Assembly (NCBI GenBank): GCA_017987055.1
Contig: JAGNUJ010000003.1
Location: 1 to 31,386 of the forward strand
DNA: 31,386 nucleotides
From: Giesbergeria sp.
GTDB taxonomy: Bacteria; Pseudomonadota; Gammaproteobacteria; Burkholderiales; Burkholderiaceae_C
Direction: 5' to 3'
Under the pieces are notes generated by a model. The model made no database searches, had not been told where the DNA came from, and saw only the letters and a list, made by a program, of their open reading frames with translations. Both the position numbers and the translations under genes were made by a program. Below are positions 24,255 to 31,386 of this stretch, piece by piece (the stretch's first letter is position 1; every line of letters begins with the position of its first letter).

Positions 24255-24983
24255 ATGCAGTGCCCACCCTTTGTACACCGCCAGTGGCGATCCACACGCC
24301 GGCTTGGCTTGAGTGGGCTGTGCTGCTCAGCGTTTATCGTTTTTGCGCCCAGCGTAACCACCGCCGAGGTGCGCCCGCGCGAACCAGTGGCGCTGCCGGC
24401 TCGCTCGACCTTTCAACCCATCTTGCCCACCACCGAGCACCTGCGCCTGCTGCGCCAAGGCGGGCTGGTGGTTTATATGCGCCACGGTCCCTCCGATGCC
24501 CGCCGGCCTGACCAATTGCCAGTCAGTCTCAATGACTGCAGCACCCAACGGCCACTGACCGAGGCGGGTCGCAAATACCTTGACCAAATGGCCCGTGACG
24601 TCGCCTTGCTGAAGTTGCCCTATCAGGGCGTTATCAGCAGCCCGTTTTGCCGTGTCGAAGAAAGCGCTCGCCGTGTCTTTAACGAACCGGTGCTGGTCGA
24701 TGTATTGCTGCGTTACACCGCCGCCATGCCCGAGGCCGAAAAACGCCCGGCCATAGAACGCACGCGCCACTGGCTGTCGTTGCCAGTGCAAGAGCCGGGG
24801 CTAAACCGCGTTGTCGTCGCCCATGGCCCGAACTTGGCAGAACTCATGAATTACCTGCCCCCCGAGGGCACTTTGCTCATCTTTCGACCGCTGGGGCTCG
24901 ATACCCGCCCCAGCTTTGAGTACCTCGCCAGCGTGGCACCCACGCAATGGGACGCAACGCTCAAGGCGCTAGGTCTGCGATGA
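24255..24983 (+). CDS. Exported histidine phosphatase superfamily protein
   Basis: Branch-1-like histidine phosphatase (242 aa), probably periplasmic. The N-terminus is basic (residues 9-16) then hydrophobic (LGLSGLCCSAFIVFA, 18-32), with a likely signal peptidase I site after TTA at about residue 37. The catalytic RHG motif is at 76-78 (YMRHGPSD), the second Arg at 133 in SPFCRVEESA, and the second catalytic His at 190 in VVAHGPN. The substrate is unknown; relatives act on sugar phosphates, phosphoproteins or lipopolysaccharide heptose phosphates. Its stop overlaps the next gene's start (ATGA), so it is translationally coupled to a c-di-GMP-type protein. Confidence 0.87.
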   Translation: MQCPPFVHRQWRSTRRLGLSGLCCSAFIVFAPSVTTAEVRPREPVALPARSTFQPILPTTEHLRLLRQGGLVVYMRHGPSDARRPDQLPVSLNDCSTQRPLTEAGRKYLDQMARDVALLKLPYQGVISSPFCRVEESARRVFNEPVLVDVLLRYTAAMPEAEKRPAIERTRHWLSLPVQEPGLNRVVVAHGPNLAELMNYLPPEGTLLIFRPLGLDTRPSFEYLASVAPTQWDATLKALGLR

Positions 24984-27148
24984 GTCGGGAGATGGCGCGC
25001 AGCATCCAGATGCTGCTGTTACTACCGCTGATTGGCGTGCTGCTGGTGACGCTGGTGTTGTTGTATATGACCCAGCAGAGTTTGAACCAACGGCTTGCCC
25101 AAACCAGCCAAGCGCAGCAGCAAGACTTGGTGGTGATTGCCGATTCAGCCCGCTTTGCGCGCGAGCTGGGGCAGGTGCAGCAGCACATGAATGCCGCCTT
25201 GGTTGGTGCTATGGACGGCAGTTTGGATGAGCTGCAGCTCTACCGCATGCACAGCCGCATCGTCAACGACCTTGAAGCCTTGGGCGGCCAAGTGCAGCAA
25301 CTGGCCGGCTCACAACTGGTGCTCGACGCCAACCACGGCAGCGCGCGTGGCCTGCGCCAAGAGTTTGACGCTTATCGGCGCTTTGTCATCATGACCACCG
25401 ATGTGTTGGCGGTCGATCCGGAGGTGGCTAGCAACTTTATGCGCCAAGCGCAGCAGCACTACACGGAGATGTCCATTTTTGCCAGCCTGATCAGCCAGCG
25501 CATCACTTTGCGCTCCCAAGAGCGCAACCAAGAGCAGGCCAGCACTTTCGCGCACCTCTCGACACGCATGTGGCGCATTGGCCTTGGGGTTTTGGTGCTG
25601 ATGTGTCTGTTGGGTTTGGCGCTGGCGCGCCGTACCAGCGTGCGCTTAGGCGCCATCGCCAGCGCCTTGGAGCAGCTCTCTGAGCAGCAACAAGGTGTGC
25701 CGGTGCTGGCACCCATCGAGGCGCTACAGCACAGCAGCCGTGGCATATTGCAGCGCTTGGCCAGCGCCGTACTGGCTTTTCGTGCTGCGCTGCAACGCCA
25801 ACAAGCAGCTGAACAAGAGGCCTTCACGCTAGCGTTTTATGACCCGCTGACCCGCTTGCCCAACCGGCGCTTGCTGAGCGAGCGCATGGTGCAAGCCGTA
25901 GGCGAGTGCCGACGCCACCCACAGTGGATGGCGCTGTTGGTGCTGGACTTGGACGGTTTCAGGCACTTCAATGATGAGCGCGGGCACAGCACCGGCGACT
26001 GGCTACTGGAACAAATGGGCCAGCGCCTGCGCAGCGCCATGGGCAGCGACGACACTGTGGCGCGCATTGGTAGCAATGCCTTCGCTATTTTGTACAAGGG
26101 GCTCGAGTCCGAGCTCACCGCTGCTGCCAGCCAAGCCGGTGCGCTGGCCAAAGAGCTGGTGCATACACTGGCTGAGCCGCTGCAATACCAAGGCCACAGC
26201 CTCAGCACTACGGCCAGCGTCGGTGTGGTGCTGTTTAACGCTGCGTTACAGGATATGGAGCAGCCACTCAAGCACGCCGAGGCGGCCATGTACCAAGCCA
26301 AGGCCGAGGGACGCAACTGCGCGCACTTCTACGACCCACAAATCCAAGCGCGTCTGGAAGAAACCATGCGCCTGCAAGCCGACTTGCGCCAAGCAGTACC
26401 GCTGGCGCAATTGCACCTGTACTACCAAATTCAGGTCGATACGCACGACCGCGTGATCGGCGTGGAGTCGCTGCTGCGCTGGCAGCACCCTGAGCGCGGC
26501 ATGGTCTCGCCCGGTCAATTTATCCCGCTGGCCGAAGCCTCAGGTCTGATTTTGCCAATCGGGCGCTGGGTGTTGCACACCGCCTGCCTGCAGTTGCGCG
26601 CTTGGGCAGCAGAGGAGCGCTACGCCCACCTGAGCATTGCCGTGAACGTGAGCGCGCGCCAGTTTCGCCAGCCTGACTTTGTTCAGCAGGTGCGCCAAGA
26701 GTTGGCTACCACCGGCGCTGCTCCCGAGCGCCTAGAGCTGGAGTTGACCGAAAGCCTGGTGCTGGAGGAGATGGAAAGTACGATTGCCAAGATGGCCGAA
26801 CTGCGTGCGCTGGGCGTGCGGTTTTCGCTCGACGACTTTGGCACCGGCTACTCCTCGCTGCAATACCTCAAACGCTTGCCGCTAGACCAGCTCAAAATTG
26901 ACCAATCCTTTGTGCGCGACATCACCACCGATGCCAACGATGCCGCCATTGTCAACACCATCATCGCCATGGGCCACGCCTTAGGGCTGGAGGTCATCGC
27001 TGAGGGCGTGGAAACGCGCGAACAGCAGGCGTTTTTGTTTGCTAACGGCTGCAGCCTGTACCAAGGCTATGTCTTTGCCCGGCCCATGCCACTGGCCGAG
27101 TTGCAGCAGCTGCTGGCCATCAGCATACTGGCACCAAGAAGTCCATAG
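24980..27148 (+). CDS. Membrane GGDEF-EAL protein with degenerate GGDEF, probable c-di-GMP phosphodiesterase
   Basis: Signalling protein of 722 aa. A membrane segment at about 11-30 and another at about 199-217 bracket a helical periplasmic sensor region. HAMP-like and coiled sequence runs to about 280. A GGDEF domain follows at about 286-455 (YDPLTRLPNRRLL). Its active-site motif is replaced by GSNAF at 364-368, so cyclase activity is unlikely. The EAL domain spans about 465-712: ESLLRW at 496-501 keeps the first Glu, and NVSARQF, LTES, DDFGTGYSS at 618-626, KID and EGVET are all intact. This suggests an active phosphodiesterase, perhaps tuned by GTP binding to the dead GGDEF domain. The ATG overlaps the phosphatase stop by 4 nt. 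Confidence 0.93.
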   Translation: MSREMARSIQMLLLLPLIGVLLVTLVLLYMTQQSLNQRLAQTSQAQQQDLVVIADSARFARELGQVQQHMNAALVGAMDGSLDELQLYRMHSRIVNDLEALGGQVQQLAGSQLVLDANHGSARGLRQEFDAYRRFVIMTTDVLAVDPEVASNFMRQAQQHYTEMSIFASLISQRITLRSQERNQEQASTFAHLSTRMWRIGLGVLVLMCLLGLALARRTSVRLGAIASALEQLSEQQQGVPVLAPIEALQHSSRGILQRLASAVLAFRAALQRQQAAEQEAFTLAFYDPLTRLPNRRLLSERMVQAVGECRRHPQWMALLVLDLDGFRHFNDERGHSTGDWLLEQMGQRLRSAMGSDDTVARIGSNAFAILYKGLESELTAAASQAGALAKELVHTLAEPLQYQGHSLSTTASVGVVLFNAALQDMEQPLKHAEAAMYQAKAEGRNCAHFYDPQIQARLEETMRLQADLRQAVPLAQLHLYYQIQVDTHDRVIGVESLLRWQHPERGMVSPGQFIPLAEASGLILPIGRWVLHTACLQLRAWAAEERYAHLSIAVNVSARQFRQPDFVQQVRQELATTGAAPERLELELTESLVLEEMESTIAKMAELRALGVRFSLDDFGTGYSSLQYLKRLPLDQLKIDQSFVRDITTDANDAAIVNTIIAMGHALGLEVIAEGVETREQQAFLFANGCSLYQGYVFARPMPLAELQQLLAISILAPRSP

Positions 27149-27325
27149 CCGCCGGCAACGCTTGCTGTAGCACGGCAAACATTGGCTGTTGTGCGGTTGC
27201 GCTGTCGGTGGCGCGCAGCGTGGCCGCCGTCAAGGCAGTCATAAGCGGGCACGATTATCCTTGCGCCCTCCACTGCGCCCCTGGCGCACGACACCACACC
27301 ACCCAAAAACACAAGGAATTCTCCC

Positions 27326-28294
27326 ATGGCCATTCAGTGGTTTCCAGGCCATATGCACCTGACGCGCAAAGCGATTGGCGAGCGCGTGAAAGACATCGAC
27401 GTCGTCATCGAAGTGCTCGACGCGCGCCTGCCCGGCTCCAGCGCTAACCCGCTGCTGGCAGAGCTGACCGGCCACAAGCCGACGCTCAAAGTGCTCAACA
27501 AACAAGACATGGCCGATCCAGAGCGCACGCCGCTGTGGCTGGACTGGTACAACGCCCAGCCGGGCGTGCGCGCCTTGCCATTGGACGCTTCTGACACCGC
27601 GCCCACCCGCAAGTTGATTGAGGGCTGCCACCAGCTCTCACCCAACCGCGGCGGCATGGCCAAACCGATGCGCGTGCTGATTTGCGGCGTGCCCAACGTC
27701 GGCAAATCGACGCTGATTAACACCATGAGCAACAAGCGCCAAGCCAAAACCGGCGACGAGGCCGGCATCACCAAGCTAGAGCAGCGCATCACGCTGGCCG
27801 ACGATTTTTATCTGTGGGACACGCCCGGCATGCTGTGGCCGCGCATCACCGCGCCCGAAAGCGGCTACAACTTGGCCGCCAGCGGCGCCGTCGGCCGCAA
27901 CGCCTACGACGAAGAGCTGGTGGCGCTGGAGCTGCTGCGGCGCTTGCAGCGCCAGTACGCGCCGCTGCTGGAGGCGCGCTACAAACTCGGCCTGCCCGAG
28001 GGTGCCGTGGCCGAAATGCACGACGAAGAGCTGCTCGCAGCCATTGGCAAGAAACGCGGCGCAATGCTAGGCGGCGGGCGGGTGAATCTGCAAAAGACGG
28101 CAGAAATCGTTTTGACCGACTTTCGCACCGCCATTTTGGGGCGCATCACGCTGGAAACCCCGGCAGAATTTGAAGTCTGGCGCGAGACCGGACTACTGGC
28201 AGACGCCGAGCGCACCCTCCGCAAAGAAGCGCGCAAGGTCAAAACCAAAAAGCCACAGCGCGGTGACCCACCCGAGGTAGGAGCCTCAGATTGA
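27326..28294 (+). CDS. rbgA: Circularly permuted ribosome-biogenesis GTPase RbgA/YlqF
   Basis: GTPase (322 aa) of the YlqF/RbgA family, which acts in large ribosomal subunit assembly. The order of G motifs is permuted: G4 NKQD at 58-61 precedes G1 GVPNVGKS at 121-128, G2 in AGITK at 146-150 and G3 DTPG at 165-168. The opening MAIQWFPGHMHLTRKAI and the VIEVLDARLPGSSANP segment are highly typical. An AAGGA site lies 8 nt before the ATG. The C-terminal tail is basic then proline/acidic. A bidirectional terminator follows the stop. I see no clear promoter in the 177 nt upstream. Confidence 0.95.
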   Translation: MAIQWFPGHMHLTRKAIGERVKDIDVVIEVLDARLPGSSANPLLAELTGHKPTLKVLNKQDMADPERTPLWLDWYNAQPGVRALPLDASDTAPTRKLIEGCHQLSPNRGGMAKPMRVLICGVPNVGKSTLINTMSNKRQAKTGDEAGITKLEQRITLADDFYLWDTPGMLWPRITAPESGYNLAASGAVGRNAYDEELVALELLRRLQRQYAPLLEARYKLGLPEGAVAEMHDEELLAAIGKKRGAMLGGGRVNLQKTAEIVLTDFRTAILGRITLETPAEFEVWRETGLLADAERTLRKEARKVKTKKPQRGDPPEVGASD

Positions 28295-28302
28295 GCGCCC
28301 AT

Positions 28303-28343
28303 AAAAATGCCCTCCAACGCCGCAAGGCAGTGGAGGGCGTTTT
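28303..28343. terminator. Bidirectional intrinsic terminator
   Basis: A perfect 8-bp stem GCCCTCCA (28309-28316) / TGGAGGGC (28331-28338) with a 14-nt loop is flanked by an A-run on the left and TTTT on the right. It can therefore serve both the plus-strand GTPase gene and the convergent minus-strand small gene. Confidence 0.85.
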
Positions 28344-28360
28344 GACCCAGTGGGCGCGGT

Positions 28361-28507
28361 TTATTTGTTTTTCAATTTGCCGCGCGGAGCTACTGCCGTG
28401 ATCGGCGGTGTCGGGCGATCCGAAACGGAGCCGCCTTCTTTGGGTGGTGAAGTGTCCTTTTTGGGCTTTTTTGCCATTTTGTTGTTATGCATCTGTCCTT
28501 TGGCCAT
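28361..28507 (-). CDS. Small basic protein, 48 aa, MAKGQ family-like
   Basis: A short gene ending at the bidirectional terminator. The product starts MAKGQMHNNKMAKKPKKD and is rich in Lys and Pro. This N-terminus is very like short uncharacterised proteobacterial proteins I recall that begin MxKGQxxxNxxxKKPK. No domain or membrane segment is visible and the function is unknown. The ATG at 28507 follows an AGGAGG site with close (4 nt) spacing. A longer upstream frame to 28624 lacks any such support. The strong ribosome site, family-like start and shared terminator argue that it is real. Confidence 0.65.
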   Translation of the reverse strand: MAKGQMHNNKMAKKPKKDTSPPKEGGSVSDRPTPPITAVAPRGKLKNK

Positions 28508-28761
28508 ACATCCTCCTAACGGTCGCGAAATGTGACCTGAGCTGGCAATGGTAAGCCACTCCAGCACCGCGCCAACTGGGTTGTAAGTGAGCGGCGGTTT
28601 GTTTTCAATCGTTTGTAAAGACACAAAACTGGCAAAATTTGACTGCTTTGGGGCGCTTGCATCGCATCTTTCGCCTTTTTTCTACGATGCACCTTGTTCG
28701 TGCAATCCCCACACGGGCTGCTGATAAGCCCATAAACCTATAAGCCGACACCACCATACCC

Positions 28762-30490
28762 ATGAATAACCTTAAAGTTGGCAGCCGTTTAGCGCTGGCA
28801 TTTGGCCTTGTACTGTTGATTGCAGCCTTGGTTGCAGCCGTTGGCATCTGGCGCTTGCAAGAGCTGGCGGCAACGACGAATTTCTTGGTGACCAAAGAAG
28901 CTGAGAAGCTGAATTTGGCAACCAAGCTGCAAGAAACCGCTAGCCTCAACTGGGTGCGTACCCGCGCCATGGTGCGCGACAACGAAAACGATGACGCCGC
29001 GCTATGGACCAGCGAAATCGCTGAGACCGCCAAAGTCACCGCCGCCGCCCACAAAGGCTTGCTGGAGCTGATTTATCTGCCCGAGAGTAAGCAGATGCTC
29101 GACCGCATGGAAGAGCTGCGCAAGGCCTACAGCGGACCGCGCGGCGCACTGCTGGCGCGCAAGCAGCAAGGCGAAGACATCGGCGCAGAGTTTGATCGCA
29201 CTATCGTTCCGCTGTTTGACGCCTATGTCGCCTCCATCAACGCTTTCAAGCGCGCGCAGCAGCAGCTGTACGACCAAGCGGTGGCCGATGTGCATGCCAA
29301 TGTGGCCAATGGCCGGCTGATTTTGATTTCGGGCACCGCGCTGGCGCTGGCGCTGGGCGTAGCGGCTGCCGTGGCGCTGAGCCGCTCTATCACTGCGCCA
29401 CTGGCACAAGCCGTGCGCAGCGCCCGTGCCATTGCCGAGGGCGATTTGACCCAGCCAATTAACACCAGCGGCAGCGACGAAGCCGCTGAGCTGCTGCAAG
29501 CGCTGCAAAACATGCAGTCCAGCTTGGCAGCTACCGTCAGCAGCGTACGCCAAGGCACCGACTCTATCGCCACCGCGTCCAGCCAAATTGCCTCGGGCAA
29601 CAACGACCTTTCAGCGCGCACTGAGCAGCAAGCCAGTGCGCTGCAAGAGACGGCGGCCTCGATGCAGGAGTTGACCTCCACCGTGCGCCAAAATGCCGAC
29701 AACGCCCGCCAAGCCAATCAGCTGGCAGTCTCGGCCTCATCGGTGGCGGTGCAAGGCGGCGCGGTGGTGTCGCAAGTGGTGGACACCATGAGCGCCATCA
29801 ATGTCTCATCGCAAAAAATCGCCGACATCATTGGCGTGATTGACTCGATTGCGTTTCAAACCAACATCTTGGCGCTCAACGCTGCTGTCGAAGCCGCCCG
29901 CGCCGGCGAGCAAGGGCGCGGCTTTGCGGTGGTGGCATCTGAGGTGCGCTCGCTAGCTGGACGTTCAGCGGCCGCGGCCAAAGAAATTAAGGCGCTGATT
30001 GACGACTCACTCGGCCAGCAAAGTCAGCGCCGGCACCGCTTTGGTCGGCGAAGCGGGCAAAACCATGCAAGACGTCGTTAGCAGTATCCAGCGCGTCACC
30101 GACATCATGGGCGAGATTACTGCCGCCAGCCAAGAGCAAACCGCTGGCATTGAGCAGGTCAATCAAGCCGTGGTGCAAATGGACCAAGTGACGCAGCAAA
30201 ACGCGGCACTGGTCGAAGAAGCGGCCGCAGCGTCCCAGTCGCTGCAAGAGCAAGCCAGCACGCTGGCGCGTACCGTCAGCGCCTTTAAGCTGCAGTCGGG
30301 CAGCCACTATGCTGCGCCGCGCCAATCCAAAGCACAACCTAAAGCACAACCTAGAACGACGGCGCCGCGCATGGCTGCGCCGTCTCGTCCGCCAGCCACT
30401 GCCCAAGTAGCGCACCACGCGCCAGCCGCTCCGAAAGCGGCGACACCGGCGCTGGGCAGCGGGGCATCGGACGATTGGGAGTCCTTCTGA
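28762..30490 (+). pseudogene. Methyl-accepting chemotaxis protein gene with a frameshift
   Basis: Chemoreceptor in two frames. The first frame (28762-30081) gives a Tsr/Tar-like N-terminus: membrane segment at about residues 10-30, periplasmic four-helix sensor, second membrane segment at about 189-210, HAMP, then the signalling hairpin with [20 protein letters not shown] and [10 protein letters not shown]. Frame is lost just after IDDSL (about residue 417, position 30012), and that frame stops at 30081. The rest of the receptor continues in another frame from about 30014 ([17 protein letters not shown]) to 30490. That part includes the methylation helix and an Ala/Pro-rich tail ending DWESF, close to the CheR/CheB-binding NWETF pentapeptide. 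Removing four bases (30013-30016) would restore a normal family sequence. It may be a true mutation or a sequencing error. Confidence 0.88.
30329..30352 (+). repeat. 12-bp tandem duplication in the chemoreceptor tail
   Basis: AAAGCACAACCT occurs twice in direct tandem and encodes a KAQP repeat in the flexible C-terminal tail, between the signalling domain and the DWESF end. Confidence 0.7.
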
Positions 30491-30496
30491 AAAATC

Positions 30497-31386
30497 ATGA
30501 AAAAAACCATTCTTCCCCTGTCTTTGTTGGTCGGTCCGAGCAAAAACGATCCCCAGCCACTGATTATTTACCACGGCCGGCGCTGCCCTGATGGCTTTGG
30601 CGCGGCACTGGCCGCTTGGCTCTATTACGGCGCGGACGGTGCCGAGTTTCTCGGTCTGGACCACGGCGATATCGAGTCGATGGCCGACCTGCCGGCCATC
30701 GACGCACGGGCGGTGTATATCCTTGATTTTTCGTTTTCTGCCGACATCCTGCGCGGCATTGAAGAGCGCGCCGCCAAGCTGGTGATGCTGGACCATCACA
30801 AAAGCGCGGCCGAAAAGCTCACCGGCTTTGCCTGCCGCTGCGGCGTGGTCCACTTTGATATGAATAAATCAGGCGCGCGCCTGTCGTGGGAGTTTTTTCA
30901 CCCCGACCAGCCGGTGCCGATGCTGCTGCAATACATCGAAGACCGCGATATCTGGAAATGGGAGTTCCCCGAAAGCGCCGCCTTTTTGTCGGCGCTGGAC
31001 ATGGAGCCGCAAGACTTCGTGCGCTGGCAAGAGATTGCCGCTTTTACGCCGGCGCAAATCGACGCTTTCATGGCGCGCGGCGGGGCGATGGACGAGAAAT
31101 ACCGCAAGCTAGCCGCCGACATTGCTGAGGGCGCGCAGCCCGTCACCTTCAACGGCATTGAGGGCTTGATGGTCAACTGCCCCGGCATGTTTCACAGCTT
31201 GGTCGGCAATATGCTGTCCGAGAAAAACGGCACCTTTGCGCTGATGTGGAGCGCCAGCACCAAAGGCGTCAAAGTGGGGCTGCGCGCGCAGCGCAACTTT
31301 GACTGCATTGCGCTGGCCGAGAGCATGGGCGGCGGCGGCCACGCGCAGGCGTGCGGCTTCAAGATGGGCATTGAGCGCCTGCCCGA
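30497..31386 (+). CDS. DHH-family phosphoesterase, 3' end beyond window
   Basis: Cytosolic metal-dependent phosphoesterase of the DHH/DHHA1 superfamily; 296 codons are visible. The N-terminal DHH domain has YHGRRCPDGFGAALAAW at about 25-41, VYILDFSFS at 73-81, and the signature DHHK at 99-102. A DHHA1-type glycine-rich motif GGGGHAQACGF starts at about residue 278, near the right edge. Members degrade nanoRNA, cyclic dinucleotides or polyphosphate-type substrates; the exact one cannot be told here. The start is the ATG 6 nt after the chemoreceptor stop, although the ribosome site is weak and the first 20 residues are not conserved by eye. Confidence 0.88.
   Translation, partial: MKKTILPLSLLVGPSKNDPQPLIIYHGRRCPDGFGAALAAWLYYGADGAEFLGLDHGDIESMADLPAIDARAVYILDFSFSADILRGIEERAAKLVMLDHHKSAAEKLTGFACRCGVVHFDMNKSGARLSWEFFHPDQPVPMLLQYIEDRDIWKWEFPESAAFLSALDMEPQDFVRWQEIAAFTPAQIDAFMARGGAMDEKYRKLAADIAEGAQPVTFNGIEGLMVNCPGMFHSLVGNMLSEKNGTFALMWSASTKGVKVGLRAQRNFDCIALAESMGGGGHAQACGFKMGIERLP

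Noticed and set aside
24255..24350. Lipoprotein signal for the histidine phosphatase
   Set aside because: The Cys residues at 23-24 follow GL and GLC, which do not fit the small-residue -1 position of a lipobox; a Sec signal with cleavage after TTA fits better.
28508..28761. Flagellar sigma28 promoter before the chemoreceptor
   Set aside because: I looked for TAAA and GCCGATAA-like boxes at proper spacing and found only partial matches.
28762..30490. Programmed ribosomal frameshift in the chemoreceptor gene
   Set aside because: No slippery heptamer is seen at the break, and chemoreceptors are not known to use recoding. A simple insertion or sequencing error explains it better.
1..31386. CRISPR array, tRNA, rRNA, transposase or phage genes
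   Set aside because: No regularly spaced repeats, cloverleaf sequence, rRNA segments or transposase motifs were recognised on either strand.

Overview
The window looks like a chromosomal segment of a betaproteobacterium, most likely Burkholderiales/Comamonadaceae. The evidence is the moderately high GC content, the closeness of the encoded proteins to families as I know them from that group, the gene make-up of the phenylacetate cluster, and a short dispersed repeat (core GCGCTAGCAGCTAT) of a kind I associate with Comamonadaceae genomes. No tRNA, rRNA, CRISPR array, insertion sequence or phage gene is visible. The assignment rests on recognition by eye, not on a database search.

Region 1 (17839 down to 1, minus strand) is one long, tightly packed run of 18 co-directional genes for aerobic phenylacetate degradation by the CoA-epoxide route. 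In transcription order these are paaN, paaG, paaH, paaI, paaK, paaJ, a periplasmic branched-chain-type binding protein, an enoyl-CoA hydratase, paaA, paaB, paaC, paaD, paaE, an iclR-type regulator, livH, livM, livG and a livF-type ATPase that runs off the left edge. PaaK activates phenylacetate to its CoA ester. PaaABC(D)E epoxidises the ring with O2. PaaG isomerises the epoxide to the oxepin. PaaN oxidises the ring-opened aldehyde. The hydratase, PaaH and PaaJ carry out beta-oxidation-like steps, and PaaI is a salvage thioesterase. The HAAT-family ABC importer probably supplies the aromatic acid. The most striking feature is that its LivF-like ATPase carries an in-frame N-terminal hemerythrin (HHE) domain of about 155 residues, joining a likely O2/redox-responsive di-iron domain to the importer of an O2-dependent pathway.

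Regulatory signals in region 1 include a candidate sigma70 promoter with a downstream palindrome plus U-run ahead of paaN, interleaved palindromes between iclR and livH that may be the IclR operator, and a 19-residue leader ORF overlapping the livH start.

Region 2 (18108-20736, minus strand) holds a YbdG-type mechanosensitive channel and a GltS sodium/glutamate symporter, separated by a long hairpin with the form of an intrinsic terminator.

Region 3 (20871-28294, plus strand) holds a FUSC/YccS-type membrane protein, a UbiA-family prenyltransferase, an exported histidine phosphatase translationally coupled to a membrane GGDEF-EAL protein with a degenerate GGDEF site, and an RbgA/YlqF-type circularly permuted GTPase. 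A bidirectional terminator separates this last gene from a convergent 48-codon small gene.

Region 4 (28762 to the right edge, plus strand) holds a methyl-accepting chemotaxis protein gene broken by a frameshift, followed by a DHH-family phosphoesterase cut by the window end.

No gene-free stretch exceeds about 300 bases. The longest are 17840-18107 (AT-rich paa control region) and 28508-28761 (divergent region between the small gene and the chemotaxis gene, where I see no clear promoter or operator). In 27149-27325 I also see no convincing signal.
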